From assembly GCA_035446985.1 (NCBI GenBank), contig DAOTGG010000025.1, positions 1 through 14,762 on the forward strand: 14,762 nt of DNA, read 5' to 3'. Source of the DNA: JAQUSX01 sp035446985 (GTDB lineage: Bacteria > Bacillota > Clostridia > Christensenellales > CAG-314). Below are positions 6,953 through 12,718 of the stretch, piece after piece (position 1 is the stretch's first letter; every line of letters begins with the position of its first letter). The notes beneath the pieces are model-generated. The model was not told the DNA's origin. It did not search any database and was given only the letters and a program-made list of their open reading frames with translations. The translations under genes were made by a program, and so were the position numbers.

Positions 6953-7789
6953 ATGAAAAAAATTAAAGTTATAATCTTGGCGATAGCGGTAATAGCGCTT
7001 GTTTTTGGACTTTGCTCATGCACGAATGAAAATGACGAGCTGGCGGCGTTAAGGACGCAATTAAGCCAAGCAAATACTCAAATTTCGTCGCTGCAATCGG
7101 CTCTTGACGAGGCAAACGTTTATAAACCCGAAAATTTTATCGGCTGGGTGGAAAACGATAGTCAGATTTGGCGTACTGTTATGTACGGTTCTTTTTTGAC
7201 CGACGAGGCGTCTGCGCCGACTCAAAACGATATTCAAGCAATATTGCATTACGCATCACTAGCCCCCACTTCAAACGGCAATGCCGATTATTTTTTGATT
7301 GCCGTAACCGACCCTGACGAGCAGCGTAACATAATAGGTGAAGATTACGGCGCGGTTACGTCCGCTGGGACGGTTACTATTCTTGTTTTGTCAGATAGAT
7401 TATACAATTCCACCGTACGCGCGGACGGCGGCACCGTGGCTTGTCAACCCGATCGAGGTTATTACGACGCGGGTATTGTGTCGGGCTACCTTAATACGGC
7501 TGCGTTATCTTTGGGTTACGGCACGAGATTTTTTATGTCGGTTTCTTTGCCAAAAGACAATGGTCAATTTGACAGCGGGGCGATAGGATACGACATATTG
7601 AAATACGCAGAGAGTTTTCAATATGAAAACGGCTCTACGGGCGAAATGGTGAACGTATGCGGCAACTGCAAGTTTGTTTGCGCTATCGTTATCGGCACGG
7701 TGAATTTGCAGGCGGGCGCGGGCGTTACCGACACCGCTTACCCCGACAACTGGTCGATATGGGTTCCGCCGCAGGAAGCGCAAAAATAA
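6953..7789 (+). CDS. Lipoprotein with coiled coil and nitroreductase-like domain
   Basis: This 278-residue protein is predicted to be exported and membrane-anchored. Residues 1-23 form a lipoprotein signal: KK, a hydrophobic run IKVIILAIAVIALVFGL, then the lipobox-like LCSC, with C23 as the likely lipidated residue (C21 is also possible). Residues 26-55 look like a short coiled-coil linker. From about residue 90 the sequence resembles the nitroreductase fold: ILHYASLAPTSNGNADYFLIAVTDPDEQ (98-124) matches the family's 'il.aA..APS..N.Q.w.f.vv.d', and YDAGIVSGYLNTAALSLGYGTRFF (171-194) matches the 'd.g.a...l.laA..lGlg' helix. The usual N-terminal RRSxR segment that contacts the FMN phosphate is not visible, so cofactor use is uncertain. 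The ribosome binding site is weak (AGGAAAA, about 11 nt away). The gene stands alone. The substrate is unknown. Confidence 0.75.
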   Translation: MKKIKVIILAIAVIALVFGLCSCTNENDELAALRTQLSQANTQISSLQSALDEANVYKPENFIGWVENDSQIWRTVMYGSFLTDEASAPTQNDIQAILHYASLAPTSNGNADYFLIAVTDPDEQRNIIGEDYGAVTSAGTVTILVLSDRLYNSTVRADGGTVACQPDRGYYDAGIVSGYLNTAALSLGYGTRFFMSVSLPKDNGQFDSGAIGYDILKYAESFQYENGSTGEMVNVCGNCKFVCAIVIGTVNLQAGAGVTDTAYPDNWSIWVPPQEAQK

Positions 7790-8153
7790 AGATAATTTTT
7801 GATTATTCAATCTATTGACCAGAAACTAACGCTAATTGCGTTTGATTTAACGGATTTCAACGTGGAAATTTTTGCACTTGAAATTTAAATTTCGATAAGA
7901 AAATTCGGTTATGCCGTAATTTTATCTAAAAAAATAGCTGACTTTAAAAATCAAAAAGGTTTAGTCTTTGACGTTAAATTTTGCAAATTTTAGAGCTTAA
8001 TTAAAATAACGCTTGCCTTTATTTACGCAAGAGTTTTTTCTAATGACTAATACGCTAAATATTGAGTTTTAAGGTAGTTGTAAATAAAATTGAAAAATAG
8101 TTTCGGCTTAAAAAAGATATTCGGCTTATTTAAAAAACAAAATCAAAAATAGA
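7790..8153. other. Gene-poor AT-rich gap between lipoprotein and msrC
   Basis: No supported gene lies here. The plus-strand frame 7796-7993 is open except for one stop at 7886 and lacks a ribosome binding site; it may be chance or a decayed gene. A terminator-like hairpin is at 8008-8039. A perfect 9-nt direct repeat TTCGGCTTA occurs at 8102-8110 and 8120-8128, with starts 18 bp apart, upstream of the msrC promoter. Confidence 0.6.
8008..8039 (+). terminator. Probable terminator downstream of the lipoprotein gene
   Basis: AACGCTTGC (8008-8016) pairs with GCAAGAGTT (8027-8035) with one mismatch around a 10-nt loop, and the second arm runs straight into a T tract. It lies about 220 nt after the lipoprotein stop, so the transcript would carry a long 3' end. 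Confidence 0.6.
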
Positions 8154-8182
8154 TTTACTTTCTGCTCTGCCGTATGTATAAT
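8154..8182 (+). promoter_or_regulatory. Promoter of msrC
   Basis: TTTACT (8154-8159) and a perfect TATAAT (8177-8182) have a 17-bp spacer. The expected start is near 8188, within a few bases of the CGGAGAA ribosome binding site, so the leader would be only about 10-14 nt. Confidence 0.82.
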
Positions 8183-8199
8183 AGATACGGAGAAACAAA

Positions 8200-8667
8200 A
8201 TGAATAACGAATACGAATTATTATACCAACAACTTATATCAATGGTTGAAGATGAACGGCATTTTATGCCCAACATTTCCAATACCTGCGCATTGATATA
8301 CGGCGGTATGAAAGATCTTAACTGGTGCGGATTTTACTTTATTATTGACGGCGAACTTGTTTTGTCGTCTTTTCAAGGAAAACCCGCCTGCGTTCGTATT
8401 CCTCTCGGCAAAGGGGTTTGCGGAACCGCCGCAAGCCAAAATAAAACATTTATTGTAGAAGACGTGCATAAATTTAGCGGACACATTGCGTGCGATTGCG
8501 AAAGTAAGTCTGAAATAGTCGTACCCATTCGATATAACGGCAAAGTTATCGGCGTTTTTGACGTAGACAGTCCTATATACGGACGATTTAGCGCATACGA
8601 AAAAGAGTTTTTTGAAAACATCTGTGATTTATTGCAAAAAAGCTGCGATTTTGACAATTTTGAGTAA
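8200..8667 (+). CDS. msrC: Free methionine-(R)-sulfoxide reductase, GAF-domain type
   Basis: This 155-residue cytoplasmic enzyme reduces free L-methionine-(R)-sulfoxide to methionine, part of oxidative damage repair. The whole protein is one GAF domain with the fRMsr signatures LNWCGFYF (40-47), GKPACVRIPLGKGVCGTAA (60-78), HIACDCESKSEIVVPI (95-110) and GVFDVDSP (118-125). The three catalytic cysteines are C64, C74 and C98. Their spacing of 10 and 24 residues is identical to C84/C94/C118 of the E. coli enzyme, which separates it from signalling GAF domains. It has its own promoter and a CGGAGAA ribosome binding site and is a single-gene unit with a terminator overlapping its stop. Two further cysteines next to C98 and near the C-terminus (C100, C149) are not known to be catalytic. 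Confidence 0.95.
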   Translation: MNNEYELLYQQLISMVEDERHFMPNISNTCALIYGGMKDLNWCGFYFIIDGELVLSSFQGKPACVRIPLGKGVCGTAASQNKTFIVEDVHKFSGHIACDCESKSEIVVPIRYNGKVIGVFDVDSPIYGRFSAYEKEFFENICDLLQKSCDFDNFE

Positions 8668-8687
8668 AGTCTTATCGGGCTTTTTTT
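8666..8687 (+). terminator. Short intrinsic terminator overlapping the msrC stop
   Basis: AAAGTC (8666-8671) pairs with GGCTTT (8678-8683), including a T-G wobble, around a 6-nt loop, and further T residues follow. The stem is short and begins inside the TAA stop, so efficiency is uncertain. Confidence 0.55.
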
Positions 8688-8700
8688 ATGCTTTGAAATA

Positions 8701-8735
8701 CGTCGTTTGACAGCGACGAAAAAATATGATACAAA
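8701..8735 (+). promoter_or_regulatory. Promoter of the aminotransferase gene, with inverted repeat around the -35
   Basis: TTGACA (8707-8712) and TACAAA (8730-8735) have a 17-bp spacer, and a TGA before the -10 makes it extended. CGTCG (8701-8705) and CGACG (8714-8718) form a 5-bp inverted repeat that brackets the -35 hexamer, a position where a repressor could block polymerase. Confidence 0.65.
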
Positions 8736-8790
8736 CTAATTGCGGTAACGCGCTATTTTTATGCGCTGAAAAGAAAAAAGGAGAAACGAA

Positions 8791-9984
8791 ATGATTTCAC
8801 AAGAAATGGCTAAGTTAGGCAAAAAAAGGTCGATTATTAGGGAGATTTTTGAGTATGGAAAAATTCGCAAAGCGGAAATAGGCGAAGAAAACGTATTTGA
8901 TTTCAGTATCGGCAACCCCAGCGTACCCGCCCCTGATTGTGTTAACGCGGAGCTGACGAAAATTATCGCCCAAACGGATTCGATAAAACTTCACGGCTAC
9001 ACGTCCGCGCAAGGCGATTATATTACCCGTAAAGCCATCGCCGATTTTATCAACAAAACGGAAAACGCGTCACTCGACCCGAATTTGATTTATATGACGG
9101 TTGGAGCGGCTGCCGCTTTGACGATATGCTTTCACGCCATTACTCTGCCTCAAGATGAAATCATAGTTTTTTCTCCGTATTTTGCGGAATATAAAGTTTT
9201 TATCGAAGGAGCGAATGCAAAATTTGTTGTTTCGCCATCTGATAACAAAACTTTACTTCCCGATTACGAAATATTCAAGAGCAAAATTAACGCCAACACC
9301 AAAGCGGTCGTAATAAATTCGCCAAACAATCCAAGCGGCGTTATCTATAAAGAAGACGTTATTATAAAACTTGCCGACATTTTGCGTGAAAAACAAAAAG
9401 AATACGGACATCCCATATATATCGTTTCAGACGAACCTTACAGAGAATTGGTTTATGACGGCATAAAAGTGCCTTTCCTTACCAATTATTATGAAAATTC
9501 GCTCGTGTGTTACTCTTTTTCCAAGGTTTTGTCGCTGCCTGGTGAAAGAATCGGTTACATAGCCGTCAACCCAAAAATGTCCGACGCATCGGAAATGTAC
9601 GCGGCTATTTGCGGCGCGGGCAGAAGTCTAGGCTTTATTTGCGCTCCAAGCATTTTCCAAAAACTTATTCCCGCAGTTTTAGGTCAAACAAGCGATATCA
9701 GCGTATATAAGGAAAACAGAGATATTTTATATAAGGCTTTAACCGAATACGGATTCAGATGTGTTCATCCCGACGGAGCTTTTTACCTTTATATTGAAAC
9801 GCCCGAACCTAATTCAATCGCATTCGCCGAAAAAGCAAAAAAATACGAGCTTCTTGTTGTTCCGGCAGACGATTTTGGTTCCAGCGGATTCGCGCGTATC
9901 GCATACTGCGTCACGACGGAGCAAATAAAAAAATCTTTACCTTATTTTAAAAAACTTGCTATCGATTACGGCTTAACAAAATAA
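8791..9984 (+). CDS. PLP-dependent class I/II aminotransferase
   Basis: This 397-residue fold-type I aminotransferase, close in layout to aspartate or aromatic aminotransferases, would move an amino group between an amino acid and a 2-oxo acid in the cytoplasm. The PLP site is complete: NSPNNPSG (176-183, N180 contacts PLP), SDEPYREL (213-220, D214 pairs with the pyridine nitrogen and Y217 with the phenolic oxygen), and the Schiff-base lysine K245 in SFSKVLSLPGERIGY, with R253 for the phosphate. R369 in GFARIAY is the expected substrate carboxylate arginine. The N-terminal FSIGNPSVPAP is the usual 'GNP' substrate loop. The substrate cannot be chosen from sequence. The start follows AAAGGAG at good spacing. 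It is a single-gene unit between its own promoter and the bidirectional terminator at 10015-10040. Confidence 0.93.
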   Translation: MISQEMAKLGKKRSIIREIFEYGKIRKAEIGEENVFDFSIGNPSVPAPDCVNAELTKIIAQTDSIKLHGYTSAQGDYITRKAIADFINKTENASLDPNLIYMTVGAAAALTICFHAITLPQDEIIVFSPYFAEYKVFIEGANAKFVVSPSDNKTLLPDYEIFKSKINANTKAVVINSPNNPSGVIYKEDVIIKLADILREKQKEYGHPIYIVSDEPYRELVYDGIKVPFLTNYYENSLVCYSFSKVLSLPGERIGYIAVNPKMSDASEMYAAICGAGRSLGFICAPSIFQKLIPAVLGQTSDISVYKENRDILYKALTEYGFRCVHPDGAFYLYIETPEPNSIAFAEKAKKYELLVVPADDFGSSGFARIAYCVTTEQIKKSLPYFKKLAIDYGLTK

Positions 9985-10014
9985 TTTCACATATTTTAAT
10001 ATTTACATAAAATA

Positions 10015-10040
10015 AATAACCGACTTAAAGTCGGTTATTT
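10015..10040. terminator. Bidirectional terminator between aminotransferase and M42 peptidase
   Basis: AATAACCGAC (10015-10024) and GTCGGTTATT (10030-10039) form a perfect 10-bp stem with a TTAAA loop. T-rich tails follow on both strands (TTTTGTT on plus, TATTTATTTT on minus), which suits the convergent genes on either side. Confidence 0.88.
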
Positions 10041-10108
10041 TGTTATATGAATATCTTATCATCTGTTCAGTAAACGCTAAATACGCGGATTTTGTCGAAA
10101 ATATGGTA

Positions 10109-11119
10109 TTAGCCAATATATTTATTTATAAGCTCATATGTATTTTTGATGCCGTCTATATGAGTGCGTTCGTAGCCGTGCGAAGCGTATACTCCGGAAC
10201 CTATAAGACCGTGTCTGATGTCTTTTCCAGCGTCAAGCGCGGCATCGCCGTCCGAGCCGTAATAAGGATAAATATCCACAGCGTAATCAAGCTTGTTTTC
10301 CTTGGCAAGACGAATAAGTTTGGTGGTCATATCGTAGTTATATGGACCATGAGAATCTTTTGCGCAAATACTGACTTTTCTTTCCGTACATTCCAGTCCG
10401 TTGCCAACGCAGCCCATATCGACACACAAAATTTCGTCTGCTTCAAAAGGCAAATTAGCGCAGCCGTGTCCGACTTCTTCATAGACAGTTATGTACAGAT
10501 AAACTTTTCTGGGCAAATTTATAACGTTGTCCGCAACGTGTTTTGCGTAACCAAGTAAAATAGCGACGCTCATTTTGTCGTCTATAAATCTGCTCTTAAC
10601 GTAGCCGCTTTCCGTTATGACCGTTCTTGGGTCAAAACACACAAAATCGCCCACAGATATGCCAAGCTTTTTTGTTTGCTCTTTAGAATCCGAGACTTCG
10701 TCAAGTAAAATTTCGACATTATCAAAATCGCGGCAGGTTTTCGCGTAATCCGCGTTAACGTGCGAAGACGCGTTAACTAGCTGACAGCATCCGTCGTATA
10801 CTTTGCCGAATCTTGTGAAAACTTTGCAATTTTCAGTTTCTATATTGCTTGCTTGAAGTCCGCCGATGCGGGTAATACGAAGCCTTCCGTTGCCTTTTAT
10901 TTCCGCGACCATGCCCCCAAGCGTGTCTATATGCGCCGCCAGTACTATTGGGTTTCCGCTTCCGCCCAAATCCGCCGCCACGCAGCCTTTTTTTGTTATC
11001 CAGGTTTTAAATCCCATATCTTCCAGCTGTTTTTGCGTATATTTAGCCGCTTCCGCAGTAAAGCCGCTCGGACTGTTGATTGCCGTGAGTTTTTTAAATT
11101 GTTCAATTATATATTTCAT
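10109..11119 (-). CDS. M42-family metallo-aminopeptidase
   Basis: This 336-residue cytoplasmic peptidase of the TET/glutamyl-aminopeptidase family (M42) would remove N-terminal residues from peptides using two metal ions. The ligands can be followed: H63 and D65 in AAHIDT (61-66); the bridging aspartate in RFIDDK (177-182); the catalytic base and ligand E214-E215 in EEVGHG (214-219); D234 in VDMGC (233-237); and H314 in ASHGYERTH (312-320). The domain inserted between about residues 75 and 160 corresponds to the family's dimerisation domain. No signal peptide is present. The start follows AAGGAGA (11126-11132) and the gene has its own consensus promoter. Many family members form 12-subunit tetrahedral particles, but that is not visible here. 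Endoglucanase annotations sometimes attached to this family are historical errors. Confidence 0.93.
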   Translation of the reverse strand: MKYIIEQFKKLTAINSPSGFTAEAAKYTQKQLEDMGFKTWITKKGCVAADLGGSGNPIVLAAHIDTLGGMVAEIKGNGRLRITRIGGLQASNIETENCKVFTRFGKVYDGCCQLVNASSHVNADYAKTCRDFDNVEILLDEVSDSKEQTKKLGISVGDFVCFDPRTVITESGYVKSRFIDDKMSVAILLGYAKHVADNVINLPRKVYLYITVYEEVGHGCANLPFEADEILCVDMGCVGNGLECTERKVSICAKDSHGPYNYDMTTKLIRLAKENKLDYAVDIYPYYGSDGDAALDAGKDIRHGLIGSGVYASHGYERTHIDGIKNTYELINKYIG

Positions 11120-11140
11120 AAATTTTCTCCTTACAAAGCT

Positions 11141-11169
11141 AGTATAATCTATTCAATAGCGCATGTAAA
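11141..11169 (-). promoter_or_regulatory. Promoter of the M42 peptidase gene
   Basis: On the minus strand, TTTACA (11164-11169) and TATACT (11141-11146) have a 17-bp spacer. Transcription would start near 11134, directly before the AAGGAGA ribosome binding site, giving a very short leader of about 15 nt. Confidence 0.8.
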
Positions 11170-11317
11170 CCCAAAAACAATTTATTTAATTAAAAAAAAT
11201 TAAATGGAAACCGCGTTTTTATTTTTCTGTTTTAATGAAATGCGTTTATTTGAATTTTTACTTGAATTAATAGTGTACTGGATTTTCTATTTATTGTTTA
11301 CTCTTTTCAAATACAAA

Positions 11318-11341
11318 AAACCGACATTATATCGTCGGTTT
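11318..11341 (-). terminator. Intrinsic terminator of the TetR-family gene
   Basis: On the minus strand, AAACCGAC pairs with GTCGGTTT (8 bp) around an 8-nt loop, and TTT continues into a T-rich tail. It begins 40 nt past the TetR stop. The stretch from 11170 to 11317 is AT-rich and holds nothing else I can support. Confidence 0.8.
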
Positions 11342-11380
11342 CATATATGAAAATATGTTCATTATTGTATTTTAGAAATA

Positions 11381-11950
11381 TTAGCGGTATCCGTTAAACA
11401 CTAATTCTCTAATCAGCTCATATTTTTGTATCGAATTCACCAGTCTGCCGTCCGCCACTTGTATGACGTAATATGCGACGCTTTCCATAATGTTTCCCCA
11501 AATAACGGCGTAATCATTATCATTTAAGGTATTTTTCAGGCTCTTTTTCGTTATTATATTTTTGCATATATCTATTTGCTTTTGCGTCGGTTTTATATCG
11601 CATACGCACCTTCCGCTATATCGGTAATTACAAAAATATTTCGCGTTGTCCACGTTTTCCACAAGTTTCCCAAAAAAACTGTTCCATTTTTCGTCTGTGA
11701 GCGTATTATCTCTTAACGAGTTTTCGATAAATCTTTCTATGATATTGTTTGTCCAATCAAAAATATATCTATAGGCCTGTAAAAGTAAATTTTGCTTGTT
11801 CTTAAAATATACAAATACGGTAGCATCGGTAACATCGCAATAATTGGCTACTTTCCTTGCGGTTACGTTTTCCATACCTTCTTTTGCGCCGATTTTTACC
11901 GTCGTTTTTAAGATACATTCGCTCATGTTAAACAACGTCCGTCTTGCCAT
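11381..11950 (-). CDS. TetR/AcrR-family transcriptional regulator under riboswitch control
   Basis: This 189-residue protein has a TetR-type N-terminal DNA-binding domain. Helix 1 covers about residues 8-26 (SECILKTTVKIGAKEGMENV) and the helix-turn-helix about 29-54 (VTARKVANYCDVTDATVFVYFKNK), with the family's 'YFKNK..L' end. The C-terminal ligand/dimer domain (about 60-189) is not specific enough to name an inducer. It contains three cysteines close together (C107, C115, C117 in YFCNYRYSGRCVC), possibly redox- or metal-sensitive, but this is a guess. The ATG follows AAAGGAG. The gene has its own promoter at 12135-12163 and a c-di-GMP-I riboswitch leader that ends in a terminator. It lies on the same strand as, and downstream of, the MFS-GNAT pair, which are possible targets. 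GNAT has no GC-rich terminator, so some read-through into this leader is possible. Confidence 0.85.
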   Translation of the reverse strand: MARRTLFNMSECILKTTVKIGAKEGMENVTARKVANYCDVTDATVFVYFKNKQNLLLQAYRYIFDWTNNIIERFIENSLRDNTLTDEKWNSFFGKLVENVDNAKYFCNYRYSGRCVCDIKPTQKQIDICKNIITKKSLKNTLNDNDYAVIWGNIMESVAYYVIQVADGRLVNSIQKYELIRELVFNGYR

Positions 11951-11965
11951 AGTTTTCTCCTTTGC

Positions 11966-11999
11966 AAAACAAAAATAGGGCGCAGTCGCACCCTATTTT
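11966..11999 (-). terminator. Riboswitch-controlled terminator in front of the TetR gene
   Basis: On the minus strand, AAAATAGGGTGC pairs with GCGCCCTATTTT (12 bp, one T-G wobble) around a GACT loop at 11972-11999, followed by TTTTTGTTTTG. It sits between the c-di-GMP aptamer and the ribosome binding site, so it is the expression platform rather than an ordinary gene end. Confidence 0.88.
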
Positions 12000-12035
12000 C
12001 GAGTAATGTATCTTTAGTATGTATAAGCGCAACTG
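11983..12035 (-). promoter_or_regulatory. Predicted antiterminator pairing of the riboswitch
   Basis: CAGTTGCGC (12027-12035, minus strand), which includes the 3' strand of aptamer helix P1, can pair over 9 bp with GTGCGACTG (11983-11991), which includes part of the 5' arm of the terminator. Seven of the nine pairs are Watson-Crick and two are G-T. The two pairings are mutually exclusive with P1 plus terminator. Ligand-stabilised P1 would therefore favour termination (an OFF switch). Confidence 0.6.
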
Positions 12036-12100
12036 GCTGGCATTCCGTATTAACGGTTTAGCCCCTTTAGCTTTGTGTCGCTATCTTTCGATAGGTTTAC
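12029..12100 (-). promoter_or_regulatory. Cyclic-di-GMP-I riboswitch (GEMM-I) aptamer
   Basis: Read on the minus strand, the element contains the GEMM-I landmarks in order. GTAAACC opens P1/P2. P2 is CTATC-GAAA-GATAG, with the GAAA tetraloop. The joining strand is GACACAAAGC, where the consensus is GACGCAAAGC. P3 begins GCTAAAGGGGCTAAACC, with the CTAAA tetraloop-receptor-like segment, has the distal hairpin CCGT-TAAT-ACGG and returns through GCCAGCC. The closing P1 strand is GTTGC. P1 is short (GTAA with TTGC, one G-T pair). These match the class I c-di-GMP aptamer that senses the second messenger through a P1-P2-P3 junction. It lies between a consensus promoter and an intrinsic terminator directly before the TetR gene. 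A separate 6-bp hairpin (GACGAA/TTCGTC, 12112-12127) precedes it in the leader. Confidence 0.9.
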
Positions 12101-12134
12101 TAAATTATTTTGACGAAAAGCTTCGTCTACGTTC

Positions 12135-12163
12135 ATTTTAACATTAAGCAAAACTAGTGTCAA
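12135..12163 (-). promoter_or_regulatory. Promoter of the riboswitch-TetR transcript
   Basis: On the minus strand, a perfect TTGACA (12158-12163) and TAAAAT (12135-12140) have a 17-bp spacer. The start would be near 12128, giving a leader of about 178 nt that contains the aptamer and the terminator. Confidence 0.85.
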
Positions 12164-12196
12164 TATTTATCGAATTTTTTAATGAAAAAAAATTGT

Positions 12197-12718
12197 TTAT
12201 TTTCTTTCTTTTGCCAATATTGCGTAAAAGTTCGCGCTTTCCCATTTTGGCGAGCCGTCCGGATTATTCACAAAACTAATTGTTTCGATAAAATGCCCTT
12301 CTTTTCGCATACCCAGCTTCTCCAAAAGTTTGTTGCTGCGCACGTTATAGTCTGCGGTATAAGCTACGATTCTTCTTACTTTTAACACGTCAAAGGCGTA
12401 GTCCATTAAGGCTTTCGCGCTTTCATAAGCATAGCCCTTGCCCTCGTATTTTTCGTTAAAATTCCAGCCTATATCATACGTTCCGTATTCGCCTTTTTGC
12501 AGATAAAGATTGCCTATAAGTTTCTTCTCGCAAACCAGTTCTACGGCATAAAAAACGTCGTTTACCGCACGTTTTTTAGCTTCCGCCACAGCCTCTTCCG
12601 GTGTTGTTATTTTTTCGGGAACAAAACAGTCTACACGCGGCTTTGCTAGATATTCTAACAAATCGCCGGCGTCGTTTTCGTTAAATCTTCTTATCAAAAG
12701 TCTTTCGGTATTTATCAT
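12197..12718 (-). CDS. GNAT-family N-acetyltransferase, RimJ/RimL type
   Basis: This 173-residue enzyme would transfer an acetyl group from acetyl-CoA to an amine. The opening MINTERLLIRRFNENDAGDL is typical of the RimJ/RimL (Acetyltransf_3) subfamily. The acetyl-CoA pyrophosphate loop is KYEGKGYAYES (90-100, matching Q/R-x-x-G-x-G/A). NVRSNKLLEKLGMRKEG (125-141) is the conserved helix after motif A, with the asparagine N125. Members modify ribosomal protein N-termini or small molecules including antibiotics; the substrate cannot be told here. Its ATG overlaps the stop of the MFS gene by one base (TAATG), so the two are translationally coupled. A transporter plus an acetyltransferase is a pairing seen in self-protection or drug-resistance units, but this is context only. 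No GC-rich terminator follows. Confidence 0.88.
   Translation of the reverse strand: MINTERLLIRRFNENDAGDLLEYLAKPRVDCFVPEKITTPEEAVAEAKKRAVNDVFYAVELVCEKKLIGNLYLQKGEYGTYDIGWNFNEKYEGKGYAYESAKALMDYAFDVLKVRRIVAYTADYNVRSNKLLEKLGMRKEGHFIETISFVNNPDGSPKWESANFYAILAKERK

Noticed and set aside
7796..7993. Plus-strand frame of 66 codons interrupted only by a stop at 7886
   Set aside because: It has no ribosome binding site or ATG start, and I recognise no similarity. In AT-rich DNA with six frames this is plausible by chance, so it is not called a pseudogene.
10040..10558. Plus-strand open frame of 172 codons
   Set aside because: It lies opposite the M42 peptidase, whose catalytic motifs are complete; the plus frame has no ribosome binding site and no recognisable domain.
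11170..11317. AT-rich inverted repeat ATTTAATT/AATTAAAT between the M42 promoter and the TetR terminator
   Set aside because: AT-only symmetry is expected by chance in this composition, and it has no link to a promoter or gene end.
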